Shown here: one piece after another, positions 27,760-35,714 of the stretch | Position numbering within the stretch: the first letter of the stretch is position 1 | How the letters are laid out: every line of letters starts with the position of its first letter | Origin: Pseudomonas sivasensis | GTDB lineage: Bacteria; Pseudomonadota; Gammaproteobacteria; Pseudomonadales; Pseudomonadaceae | Assembly: GCF_013778505.1 (NCBI RefSeq) | Contig: NZ_JAAOWU010000002.1 | Span: forward strand, 62,001 to 126,000 | Reading direction: 5' to 3' | DNA: 64,000 bases | Position numbers and translations under genes: made by a program | The notes under the pieces: model-generated | What the model was told of the DNA's origin: nothing | Databases searched by the model: none | What the model saw: the letters and a program-made list of their open reading frames with translations, nothing else

Positions 27760-29937
27760 ATGACTGAACACGTTCAAGTCGGTGGCCTGCAGGTCGCCAA
27801 AGTCCTGTTCGACTTCGTGAACAACGAAGCCATTCCCGGTACCGGCATCACTGCCGACCAGTTCTGGGCCGGCGCCGACAAGGTCATCCATGACCTGGCA
27901 CCGAAGAACAAAGCCCTACTCGCCAAACGCGACGATTTCCAGGCGCGCATCGATACCTGGCACCAGACCCATGCCGGCCAGGCTCACGATCCGGTGGCCT
28001 ACAAAGCCTTCCTGCAAGACATCGGATACCTGCTGCCAGAAGCCGCAGACTTCCAGGCTTCGACCCAAAACGTCGATGACGAAATCGCCCGTATGGCCGG
28101 CCCACAGCTGGTAGTACCGGTAATGAATGCCCGTTTCGCCCTCAACGCCTCTAATGCGCGTTGGGGTTCGCTGTACGACGCGCTGTATGGCACCGACGCC
28201 ATCAGCGAAGCCGACGGCGCCGAGAAGGGCAAGGGTTACAACAAAGTGCGTGGCGACAAAGTGATTGCCTTCGCCCGTGCCTTCCTCGACGAAGCCGCGC
28301 CGCTCAGCGCCGGCAGCCACGTCGATTCCACCGGTTACAAGATCGGCGACGGCACGTTGATCGTCAGCCTCAAAGGCGGCAGCAACAGCGGCCTGCGTGA
28401 CGATGCGCAACTGATCGGCTTCCAGGGCCCGGCGGCCGAGCCGATTGCGATCCTGCTCAAACACAACGGCCTGCACTTCGAAATCCAGATCGACGCCAGC
28501 ACCCCGGTCGGCCAGACCGACGCCGCCGGCGTGAAAGACGTACTGATGGAAGCTGCGCTCACCACCATCATGGACTGCGAAGACTCCGTCGCCGCCGTGG
28601 ATGCCGACGACAAAGTGGTGATCTACCGCAACTGGCTCGGCCTGATGAAAGGCGACCTGGCCGAAGAAGTGGCCAAGGGCGGCAAGACCTTCACCCGTAC
28701 CATGAACCCTGACCGTGTCTACACCGGCATCGACGGTCAGGACGTGACGTTGCATGGCCGTTCGCTGTTGTTCGTGCGCAACGTTGGTCACTTGATGACC
28801 ATCGACGCGATCCTCGACAAGAACGGCGATGAAGTGCCGGAAGGCATCCTCGACGGCCTGGTCACCAGCCTGGCGGCGGTCCACAGCCTCAACGGCAACA
28901 ACACCCGCAAGAACAGCCGCACCGGCTCGGTGTACATCGTGAAGCCGAAAATGCACGGTCCGGAAGAAGCCGCGTTTACCAACGAGCTGTTCGGTCGCAT
29001 CGAAGACGTGCTGAACCTGCCGCGCAACACCCTCAAGGTCGGGATCATGGACGAGGAGCGCCGCACCACGGTCAACCTCAAGGCCTGCATCAAGGCGGCC
29101 AGCGAGCGCGTGGTGTTTATTAACACCGGCTTCCTGGACCGTACCGGCGACGAAATCCACACCTCCATGGAAGCGGGCGCGATGGTGCGCAAGGCCGCCA
29201 TGAAGGCCGAAAAATGGATCGGCGCCTACGAGAACTGGAACGTCGATATCGGCTTGAGCACAGGCCTGCAAGGCCGCGCACAGATCGGTAAAGGCATGTG
29301 GGCGATGCCCGACCTGATGGCCGCGATGCTCGAACAGAAAATCGCTCACCCATTGGCCGGTGCCAACACCGCCTGGGTACCGTCGCCTACGGCGGCTGCG
29401 CTGCACGCCCTGCACTATCACAAGGTTGACGTATTCGCCCGCCAAGCCGAACTGGCCACGCGCGAGCGCGCCTCGGTGGACGACATCCTGACCATCCCCC
29501 TGGCCAGCAACACCGATTGGTCCGAGGAAGAAATCCGCAACGAGCTGGACAACAACGCCCAGGGCATCCTCGGCTACGTGGTCCGCTGGATCGACCAGGG
29601 CGTCGGCTGCTCCAAAGTGCCGGACATCAACGATGTGGGCCTGATGGAAGACCGCGCCACCCTGCGTATTTCCAGCCAGCACATCGCCAACTGGTTGCGC
29701 CACGGCATCGTCAACGAAGCCCAGGTGATGGAAAGCCTCAAGCGCATGGCGCCAGTGGTGGACCGTCAGAACGCAGGGGACGCGCTGTATCGCCCACTGG
29801 CCCCGGACTTCGACAGCAACATCGCGTTCCAAGCAGCGGTGGAGTTGGTGATTGAAGGAACCAAGCAACCCAACGGTTACACCGAGCCGGTGTTGCACCG
29901 TCGGCGTCGGGAGTTCAAGGCTAAAAACGGCCTGTAA
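27760..29937 (+). CDS. glcB: GlcB, malate synthase G
   Basis: 725 residues, the full length of the G isoform. Condenses glyoxylate with acetyl-CoA to give malate, so it feeds C2 carbon into the TCA cycle. Visible segments are [79 protein letters not shown], and the catalytic region [24 protein letters not shown] 27760 follows a weak GAGTGAGG ribosome site. It is monocistronic, with a strong terminator. Confidence 0.97.
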   Translation: MTEHVQVGGLQVAKVLFDFVNNEAIPGTGITADQFWAGADKVIHDLAPKNKALLAKRDDFQARIDTWHQTHAGQAHDPVAYKAFLQDIGYLLPEAADFQASTQNVDDEIARMAGPQLVVPVMNARFALNASNARWGSLYDALYGTDAISEADGAEKGKGYNKVRGDKVIAFARAFLDEAAPLSAGSHVDSTGYKIGDGTLIVSLKGGSNSGLRDDAQLIGFQGPAAEPIAILLKHNGLHFEIQIDASTPVGQTDAAGVKDVLMEAALTTIMDCEDSVAAVDADDKVVIYRNWLGLMKGDLAEEVAKGGKTFTRTMNPDRVYTGIDGQDVTLHGRSLLFVRNVGHLMTIDAILDKNGDEVPEGILDGLVTSLAAVHSLNGNNTRKNSRTGSVYIVKPKMHGPEEAAFTNELFGRIEDVLNLPRNTLKVGIMDEERRTTVNLKACIKAASERVVFINTGFLDRTGDEIHTSMEAGAMVRKAAMKAEKWIGAYENWNVDIGLSTGLQGRAQIGKGMWAMPDLMAAMLEQKIAHPLAGANTAWVPSPTAAALHALHYHKVDVFARQAELATRERASVDDILTIPLASNTDWSEEEIRNELDNNAQGILGYVVRWIDQGVGCSKVPDINDVGLMEDRATLRISSQHIANWLRHGIVNEAQVMESLKRMAPVVDRQNAGDALYRPLAPDFDSNIAFQAAVELVIEGTKQPNGYTEPVLHRRRREFKAKNGL

Positions 29938-29940
29938 ATG

Positions 29941-29973
29941 AAAAAGCCCTGATCGAGAGATCAGGGCTTTTTC
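29941..29973 (+). terminator. Strong terminator of glcB
   Basis: GCCCTGATC/GATCAGGGC is a perfect 9-bp stem with a GAGA loop, flanked by AAAAA and TTTTTC. It lies directly after the stop codon. Confidence 0.93.
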
Positions 29974-30003
29974 TTTGGGGCTGTGTTGTGGATGTACGCG
30001 GTC

Positions 30004-30035
30004 AACTGTGGGACGGGGCTTGCTCCCGATGAAGC
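30004..30035. repeat. REP palindrome (single, degenerate)
   Basis: GTGGGACGGGGCTTGCTCCCGAT, a single REP copy just downstream of the receiver gene. Confidence 0.6.
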
Positions 30036-30055
30036 CCGTGCAGATACCGCAAAAA

Positions 30056-30523
30056 TCAGGAAGCCATCCCCAACTCGCGCTTGACCAGTTTGGCTAACTT
30101 CACGCTGTCGATCGGCTTGAGCAAAAAGTCCACCACACTCAAATGCATCGCATCGATCACATCCGGCGCTTCGGCGTCCCCCGACATGATGATGATCGGC
30201 AGCGCCGCGCGGGTGGATTCGCGCACTTGGCGGATCAACTCCAGGCCATTGCTCGGTGCCATGCGCAAGTCGGTGATCAGCAAACCGATGGAGCTGCTGG
30301 ATTTCAACAAATTCCACGCTGCCTCACCACTCTCGGCAGTCATGCAGCGAATACCGTCCAGAGCAAGGATCTCCGCCAGCAGTTCTCGCGCATCCTTGTC
30401 GTCATCGACAATCAGCACGCGTTGCGGCGGTAAATCAGGCTCCAGCATCACGGCGCTCAGGGCCTCGCGCTCGGCATCACTCAAAATATCGTGGTCGGAC
30501 ATACGGTTCTCAACAATTTTCAT
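30056..30523 (-). CDS. Single-domain response regulator receiver protein
   Basis: About 155 residues. A short N-terminal tail (MKIVENRMSDHDILSDAERE) precedes a receiver domain with the acidic pocket RVLIVDDDKDARE, phospho-acceptor aspartate in LLITDLRMAPSNG, the MSGD Ser/Thr site and the lysine in DFLLKPID. There is no output domain, so it acts by protein-protein contact. ATG 30523 has GGGAG 4 nt upstream; ATG 30502 is a possible start. No sensor kinase gene is adjacent. It is divergent from the CBS/DUF294 gene. Confidence 0.85.
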   Translation of the reverse strand: MKIVENRMSDHDILSDAEREALSAVMLEPDLPPQRVLIVDDDKDARELLAEILALDGIRCMTAESGEAAWNLLKSSSSIGLLITDLRMAPSNGLELIRQVRESTRAALPIIIMSGDAEAPDVIDAMHLSVVDFLLKPIDSVKLAKLVKRELGMAS

Positions 30524-30709
30524 CAATCTCCCAGCACACTCGTCAGACATCTGCGGAAGGGCGATCAATGTGCACTTCGTCGGAAAGTTTGACTAGTGGG
30601 TGTTCCACGGGGTTTGGACGATATTCATGTAAGGTTTTTCCCTAGCTCTACGCTGTTTTCATCGACCTAGACTTACGTCCAATGGGCACCTATCGCGTAG
30701 GAGTCGACC

Positions 30710-32671
30710 ATGCAGGACGATAACGACAAAAAAACTGCGGTCACTGTTATGAGTAAAGCTGATGCTTTCACGCAGGCGGGTAAAACCGCCGTGTTGCAGA
30801 ACATCCACGGCACTTTGCAATTCCTGCAACGTTTCCCGCCATTCAATCAAATGGAAAATGCGCACCTGGCATTTCTGGTTGAACAGTGTCAATTACGTTT
30901 CTTCGGCCCTGGCGAGAGCATTCTCAAGCCGTCGGGCGGGCCGGTGGAGCACTTTTACATCGTCAAACAAGGCCGCGTCGTGGGCGAACGACCGGACTCG
31001 GCAGAAACCACCTTCGAAATCACCACTGGCGAGTGCTTCCCCCTTGCTGCGCTTTTAGGTGAACGAGCCACGCGCACCGAGCATAAAGCCGCCGAAGACA
31101 CCTTCTGCCTGCAACTGAACAAGCCCGCCTTTATCAAACTGTTTGCCCTCTCCAGCCCGTTTCGCGACTTTGCCCTGCGCGGCGTCAGCAGCCTGCTGGA
31201 TCAGGTCAACCAGCAAGTGCAGCAAAAAGCCGTGGAAACCCTAGGCACGCAGTATTCGCTCAATACCCGTCTGGGCGAATTGGCCATGCGCCACCCGGTA
31301 ATGTGCAGCCCGGACACGCCGCTGCGCGAAGCCGTGACGCTGATGCACGAGCAACAGGTGGGCAGCATTGTGATCGTCGACGTCCATCAGTCGCCCCTGG
31401 GGATTTTTACCCTGCGCGACCTGCGCCAAGTGGTCGCCGACGGCACCAGCGATTTCACCCAGGCGATCGACAGTCACATGACCCAGGCGCCGTTTTTCCT
31501 GACCCCGGACCACAGCGCATTCGACGCCGCCATCGCCATGACCGAACGGCATATCGCCCATGTGTGCCTGGTCAAGGACCAGCGCCTGTGTGGCGTGGTA
31601 TCCGAACGCGATCTGTTTTCCCTGCAACGGGTCGATCTGGTGCACCTGGCCCGCACCATCCGCAATGCGCCCCGGGTGGAGAACCTGGTGGCAATTCGCG
31701 GCGAGATTGGCCAGTTGGTCGAGCGGATGCTCGCCCATGGCGCGTCATCCACCCAGATCACTCACATCATTACCCTGCTCAACGATCACACGGTGTGTCG
31801 AGTAATCGAGTTGACCCTCGCCGAAAAAGGCGACCCCGGCGTGCCGTTCAGTTGGTTGTGTTTCGGCAGCGAAGGCCGCCGCGAGCAGACGCTGTACACC
31901 GACCAGGACAACGGCATTCTGTTCGAGGCCAAGGACGCGGTGGAGGCCGCCGAGATTCGCGGTCGGTTGCTGCCCCTGGCGCAGCAGATCAACCAGAGCT
32001 TGGCGCTGTGCGGGTTCAGCCTGTGCAAGGGCAATATCATGGCCGGCAACCCCGAGCTGTGCCTATCGCGGGCGGAATGGGCGCGGCGGTTTGCGGCGTT
32101 TATTCGTGAAGCAACGCCGGAGAACCTGTTGGGTTCGAGCATCTATTTTGATCTGCGGGTGGTGTGGGGCGATGAACAGGGGGGCGATTTTCTGCGCCAA
32201 AACGTCCTGGATCAGGTCGCAGATAACCGGCTGTTTCAACGCATGCTTGCCGAGAACGCCTTGCGCCAACGGCCACCTGTAGGACGTTTCCGCGAATTCG
32301 TGCTGACACGCAAAAGCGGTGAAAAAGCCACGCTCGACCTCAAGGTGCAGGGCCTCACACCGTTTGTCGACGGCGCGCGCCTGCTGGCGCTGGCCAATGG
32401 CATCCACGCCAACAACACCCTGGAGCGTCTGCGCCAGTTGGTAGCCAAGGAAGTCATCGAGCCGCTGGACGGCGCCGCGTATGAAGAGGCGTACCACTTT
32501 ATCCAGCAAACCCGCATGCAGCAGCACCAGTTACAGACCCGCGAGAACCAGCCGTATTCCAACCGCGTCGACCCCGATAGCCTCAACCACCTGGACCGGC
32601 GCATTCTGCGCGAATCCCTGCGCCAGGCCCAACGCCTGCAAAGCAGCCTGACGTTGCGGTATCAACTGTGA
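30710..32671 (+). CDS. cNMP-binding/CBS/DUF294 putative nucleotidyltransferase
   Basis: 653 residues. A cyclic-nucleotide-binding-like domain (about residues 40-150: FFGPGESILKPSGGPVEHFYIVKQGRVVGE) is followed by two CBS motifs (about 190-320) and a DUF294 nucleotidyltransferase domain with CFGSEGRREQTLYTDQDNG, which holds the acidic metal-binding residues of the GlnD/GlnE-like fold. The C-terminal part is the usual helical domain. TAGGAG precedes the ATG by 6 nt. The stop overlaps the exonuclease start (GTGA). The substrate is unknown; such proteins are linked to signal transduction. Confidence 0.9.
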   Translation: MQDDNDKKTAVTVMSKADAFTQAGKTAVLQNIHGTLQFLQRFPPFNQMENAHLAFLVEQCQLRFFGPGESILKPSGGPVEHFYIVKQGRVVGERPDSAETTFEITTGECFPLAALLGERATRTEHKAAEDTFCLQLNKPAFIKLFALSSPFRDFALRGVSSLLDQVNQQVQQKAVETLGTQYSLNTRLGELAMRHPVMCSPDTPLREAVTLMHEQQVGSIVIVDVHQSPLGIFTLRDLRQVVADGTSDFTQAIDSHMTQAPFFLTPDHSAFDAAIAMTERHIAHVCLVKDQRLCGVVSERDLFSLQRVDLVHLARTIRNAPRVENLVAIRGEIGQLVERMLAHGASSTQITHIITLLNDHTVCRVIELTLAEKGDPGVPFSWLCFGSEGRREQTLYTDQDNGILFEAKDAVEAAEIRGRLLPLAQQINQSLALCGFSLCKGNIMAGNPELCLSRAEWARRFAAFIREATPENLLGSSIYFDLRVVWGDEQGGDFLRQNVLDQVADNRLFQRMLAENALRQRPPVGRFREFVLTRKSGEKATLDLKVQGLTPFVDGARLLALANGIHANNTLERLRQLVAKEVIEPLDGAAYEEAYHFIQQTRMQQHQLQTRENQPYSNRVDPDSLNHLDRRILRESLRQAQRLQSSLTLRYQL

Positions 32672-33375
32672 GTTTATTCGACTGGTTACGTGCGAAAAAA
32701 CCTGGCCTTGATGCCGCGCAACAACGGCGCCTGGAGCAACTGTCCAAGCCCGCGGCATTGGGCGATAACCCACTGCGTACCCAACGCTGGGTGGTGGTGG
32801 ATCTGGAAACCAGCGGCCTGAATCTCAACCGTGACCAAGTGCTGTCCATCGGCGCGGTGGTGATCGAAGACGGCGCGGTGGACTTTTCACAGCTGTTCGA
32901 ACGCACCCTGCAGCGCGCCGAAACAAAGCTCAGCCCCAGCGTGTTGATCCATGGTCTGGGGCCCAGCGCCATCGCCGCTGGCAGTGATCCGGTGGAAGCG
33001 CTGCTGGACTTCATGGCATTTGTCGGCGACAGCCCATTGCTGGCCTTCCATGCACCGTTCGACCAGCACATGCTCGGTCGCGCACTCAAGGACAGCCTGG
33101 GTTATCGCCTGGCGCATCCGTTTCTGGATGTGGCTGACATCGCCCCACTGCTGTGCCCCGAGGCGCCTATCCGCGAAGCCGGACTGGACGACTGGATAAA
33201 CCATTTCAAACTGCACGTGGGCGAACGCCATCACGCCAGCGCCGACGCCCTGGCCACGGCGGAGCTGATGCTTATCTTATTCAGTCGTGCACGACAACAG
33301 CAGATCGACTCCCCGAAGGCGCTTCAGGAGCGCTTGAGCCAATGGAAACGGCGCAAGCAAGCGCCCTCTTTCTAA
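32668..33375 (+). CDS. DnaQ-like 3'-5' exonuclease
   Basis: 235 residues starting with GTG that overlaps the previous stop. DEDDh exonuclease motifs are present: ExoI in WVVVDLETSGLNLN, ExoII in LLAFHAPFDQHML, and ExoIII in HHASADALATAEL. It is shorter than a replicative epsilon subunit and is always found beside the DUF294 protein in related genomes, so it probably acts in that pathway on nucleic acid or nucleotides. The last 45 bp are duplicated downstream at 33601. Confidence 0.9.
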   Translation: MSLFDWLRAKKPGLDAAQQRRLEQLSKPAALGDNPLRTQRWVVVDLETSGLNLNRDQVLSIGAVVIEDGAVDFSQLFERTLQRAETKLSPSVLIHGLGPSAIAAGSDPVEALLDFMAFVGDSPLLAFHAPFDQHMLGRALKDSLGYRLAHPFLDVADIAPLLCPEAPIREAGLDDWINHFKLHVGERHHASADALATAELMLILFSRARQQQIDSPKALQERLSQWKRRKQAPSF

Positions 33376-33935
33376 CCAATTAAATAAATGACCTTTAGGT
33401 GAAAGGGCTTTCATTGTGGTGAGCGGGCTTACCCCGCGCTGGGCTGCGGAGCAGCCCCAATCCAGGCACCGCGTTTCTTCAGTCATAACCCATTGGCAGG
33501 TGTTGGGGCCGCTTCGCAGCCCAGCGCGGGGCAAGCCCGCTCACCACGGAAAACCTACTCACCACAGAAAGCCCAGTCACCATAGAAAGCCTGCTCACCA
33601 CGCTTGAGCCAATGGAAACGGCGCAAGCAAGCGCCTCTTTCTAACCACTTAAATAAATGACCTTTAGGTGAATGAGCTTTCATTGTGGTGAGCGGGCTTG
33701 CCCCGCGCTGGGCTGCGGAGCAGCCCCAATCCAGGCACCGCGTTTCTTCAGTCATAACCCATTGACAGGTGTTGGGGCCGCTTCGCAGCCCAGCGCGGGG
33801 CAAGCCCGCTCACCACAGAAAACCTACTCACCACAGAAAGCCCCCTCACAACAGAAAACCTACTCACCACAGAAAGCCCCCTCACAACAGAAAACCTGCT
33901 CACCACAGAAAGCCCTCACCACAAAGAGCCCGTCT
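33331..33935. repeat. Tandem duplication of exonuclease tail with REP doublet, and a 18-bp minisatellite
   Basis: The 270 bp from 33331 to 33600, which begin inside the exonuclease gene, are repeated from 33601. Each copy holds the gene tail, TAAATAAATGACCTTTAGGTG, a REP doublet of the GTGGTGAGCGGGCTTGCCCCGC class (33415-33547 and 33685-33817) and then short units of the form TCACCACAGAAARCCYNC. Copy 1 has three such units, and copy 2 has about six clean 18-bp units from 33810 to 33915 and then decays. Odd- and even-numbered units alternate (AACCTAC against AGCCCCC), which gives a 36-bp higher-order period. No gene is seen between 33376 and 34073. Confidence 0.9.
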
Positions 33936-34028
33936 CACCAGGCAACGCTCATCTACCAATGAGATGTCATTAAGCCTTCAACCCGACGGACGCCAATTGC
34001 GCCCATCCCACGCCTCTGACACAATCGC

Positions 34029-34044
34029 GAATAATTCTCGTTAG
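34029..34044. promoter_or_regulatory. Probable Fur box before the iron-starvation sigma gene
   Basis: GAATAATTCTCGTTAG resembles the Fur-box core GATAATGATTCTCATT. It lies 30 bp upstream of the sigma-factor start, as expected for Fur-repressed fecI-type genes. Confidence 0.55.
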
Positions 34045-34073
34045 TTTAAACCCCTTGTTTATTCGGTGATGCC

Positions 34074-34592
34074 TTGTCGTCGGTCCAGAACCCACACAGT
34101 GAGCTTGTTGGCGCGTTGTATCGCGACCATCGTGGCTGGCTGTTGGCCTGGCTGCGGCGTAATGTGGCCTGCCCGAGTCGCGCCGAAGACCTGAGTCAGG
34201 ACACCTTCATGCGCCTGCTGGGCCGTGACGAGCTGCGCGCCCCCCGCGAGCCACGGGCATTTCTGGTGGCGATCGCCAAAGGCTTGCTGTTCGACTACTT
34301 CCGTCGCGCCGCCTTGGAACAGGCCTATCTCGCCGAATTAATGCTAGTCCCGGAAAGCGAACACCCTTCTGCGGAAGAACAGCAACTTATCCTGGAAGAC
34401 CTCAAGGCCATCGACCGCCTGCTCGGCAAGCTGTCGAGCAAGGCCCGCGCCGCGTTCCTCTATAACCGCCTCGACGGCCTGGGCCACGCGGAAATCGCCC
34501 AGCGCCTCGGCGTGTCAGTACCCCGTGTGCGCCAATACCTGGCCCAGGGCATTCGCCAGTGCTACATCGCGTTGTATGGCGAACCGTTGTGA
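34074..34592 (+). CDS. FecI-type ECF sigma factor
   Basis: 172 residues. Sigma2 region (LYRDHRGWLLAWLRRNVACPSRAEDLSQDTFMRLL) and sigma4 region (KARAAFLYNRLDGLGHAEIAQRLGVSVPRVRQYL) identify the iron-starvation subfamily. It is expected to transcribe the downstream TonB receptor when the FecR partner signals siderophore binding. The start is a TTG; no better start fits the conserved N-terminus. The stop overlaps the FecR-type gene start. A Fur box is upstream. Confidence 0.92.
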   Translation: MSSVQNPHSELVGALYRDHRGWLLAWLRRNVACPSRAEDLSQDTFMRLLGRDELRAPREPRAFLVAIAKGLLFDYFRRAALEQAYLAELMLVPESEHPSAEEQQLILEDLKAIDRLLGKLSSKARAAFLYNRLDGLGHAEIAQRLGVSVPRVRQYLAQGIRQCYIALYGEPL

Positions 34593-35557
34593 GTGCGATC
34601 AGCTCAAAACCAGTCTCGGCCCGTGTGCTGGATGCGGCGATTGCCTGGCAGCTGTCCCTGGATTCCGGCGACGGCAGCGCGGTGGAACGTGAAGAGTTCA
34701 GCAAATGGTTGGCCAGCAATGAAGAACACGCTCGCGCCTGGCGCCAGCTGGGGATGCTCGATCAGCGCTTTGGCGTGGCCTCGGGCCCGGCGCGGGCGGC
34801 GTTGTTGCAATCGCGTGAAGGTATTCGCCAACGGGTGCGCAAGCTCGGTACTGGCCTGGCGAGTATCGCGCTGGTGTGCGGTTTGGCGTTGTTTGCCGGC
34901 GAGCGTTATGTGCCGATCCACTATTGGCTGGCCGACCAACGCACCGCCACTGGCGAACAGCGCACGCTGAAACTCGCGGACGGCACGCAGATCAACCTCA
35001 ATACCCACAGCGCCATCGACGTACGCTTTGATGAAAAACGCCGGCTGATCGTGTTGCAGGAAGGCGAAATCCTCGTCGAGACCGGCCACAACGACGCGCG
35101 CCCGTTCTACGTGCAAACCCGCGACGGCAGCCTGCGGGCGCTGGGCACGCGGTTTATCGTCAGGCGCGAAGACGACGCCACGCGGTTGAGCGTCTTGCAA
35201 TCGGCAGTCGCGGCGCAGCCGCAAGCATTGCATCAAGAACAGATTTTCAAGGAAGGCCAGCAAGTGCTGATGCGTGGCGACGGCCTCGGCCCAGCGCTGG
35301 CCGTCACCCCTGCCACCGACGCCTGGACCCGCGGCATGCTGGTGGTCGACAACGCCCGCCTGGGCGATGTGGTGGATGAGCTCAGCCGCTACCGCACCGG
35401 CTACTTGGGTGTGGATAAAAACGTGGCTGACCTGCGCATCACCGGCAGCTTCCCGCTGCACGACACCACCCTTGCGCTCAACGCTCTGCTGCCGACCCTG
35501 CCGGTGCAGATCGAGCAGCACACGCCGTGGTGGGTAACGGTCACGGGTAAGCCTTAG
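34589..35557 (+). CDS. FecR-type anti-sigma/transmembrane regulator
   Basis: 322 residues from GTG 34589, overlapping the sigma-gene stop. The N-terminal cytoplasmic DUF4880-like region (AIAWQLSLDSGDG... EEFSKWLASNEEHARAWRQL) binds the sigma factor, a transmembrane helix follows (LGTGLASIALVCGLALFAG), and the periplasmic FecR domain contains LKLADGTQINLNTHSAIDV and ALGTRFIVR. It would relay the signal from the TonB receptor's N-terminal domain. Confidence 0.92.
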   Translation: MSAISSKPVSARVLDAAIAWQLSLDSGDGSAVEREEFSKWLASNEEHARAWRQLGMLDQRFGVASGPARAALLQSREGIRQRVRKLGTGLASIALVCGLALFAGERYVPIHYWLADQRTATGEQRTLKLADGTQINLNTHSAIDVRFDEKRRLIVLQEGEILVETGHNDARPFYVQTRDGSLRALGTRFIVRREDDATRLSVLQSAVAAQPQALHQEQIFKEGQQVLMRGDGLGPALAVTPATDAWTRGMLVVDNARLGDVVDELSRYRTGYLGVDKNVADLRITGSFPLHDTTLALNALLPTLPVQIEQHTPWWVTVTGKP

Positions 35558-35575
35558 GTTCTGGGGTGGCTGGGC

Positions 35576-35615
35576 TATCGCTATCGACGATTCGACTTGC
35601 CCCCGATGAGGCCCT
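35576..35615. repeat. Degenerate half REP before the receptor gene
   Basis: CGACTTGCCCCCGATGAGGCCCTCA is the same half element found at 39579-39601 and lacks its partner. Confidence 0.4.
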
Positions 35616-35714
35616 CACACCCACCGCAAAAATATTTTGATCCTGCCCTATCACTTCTCGATTCTCGTTCGGCACATAGGCAATTGCGAATTACTTCCAT
35701 TCAGGAGCCGCCCC

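Noticed and set aside
27916..29898. A 660-codon open frame on the strand opposite glcB, and similar long antisense frames opposite soxA (55963-58752), the acyl-CoA dehydrogenases (14105-15628) and the PhoX-like gene (22812-24314)
   Set aside because: High-GC third-position bias of real genes leaves long open frames on the other strand. They lack ribosome sites and recognisable domains, and each lies fully under a well-identified gene.
33810..33915. Regular 18-bp repeats as a possible CRISPR array
   Set aside because: There are no unique spacers; the repeats are contiguous and no cas genes are near.
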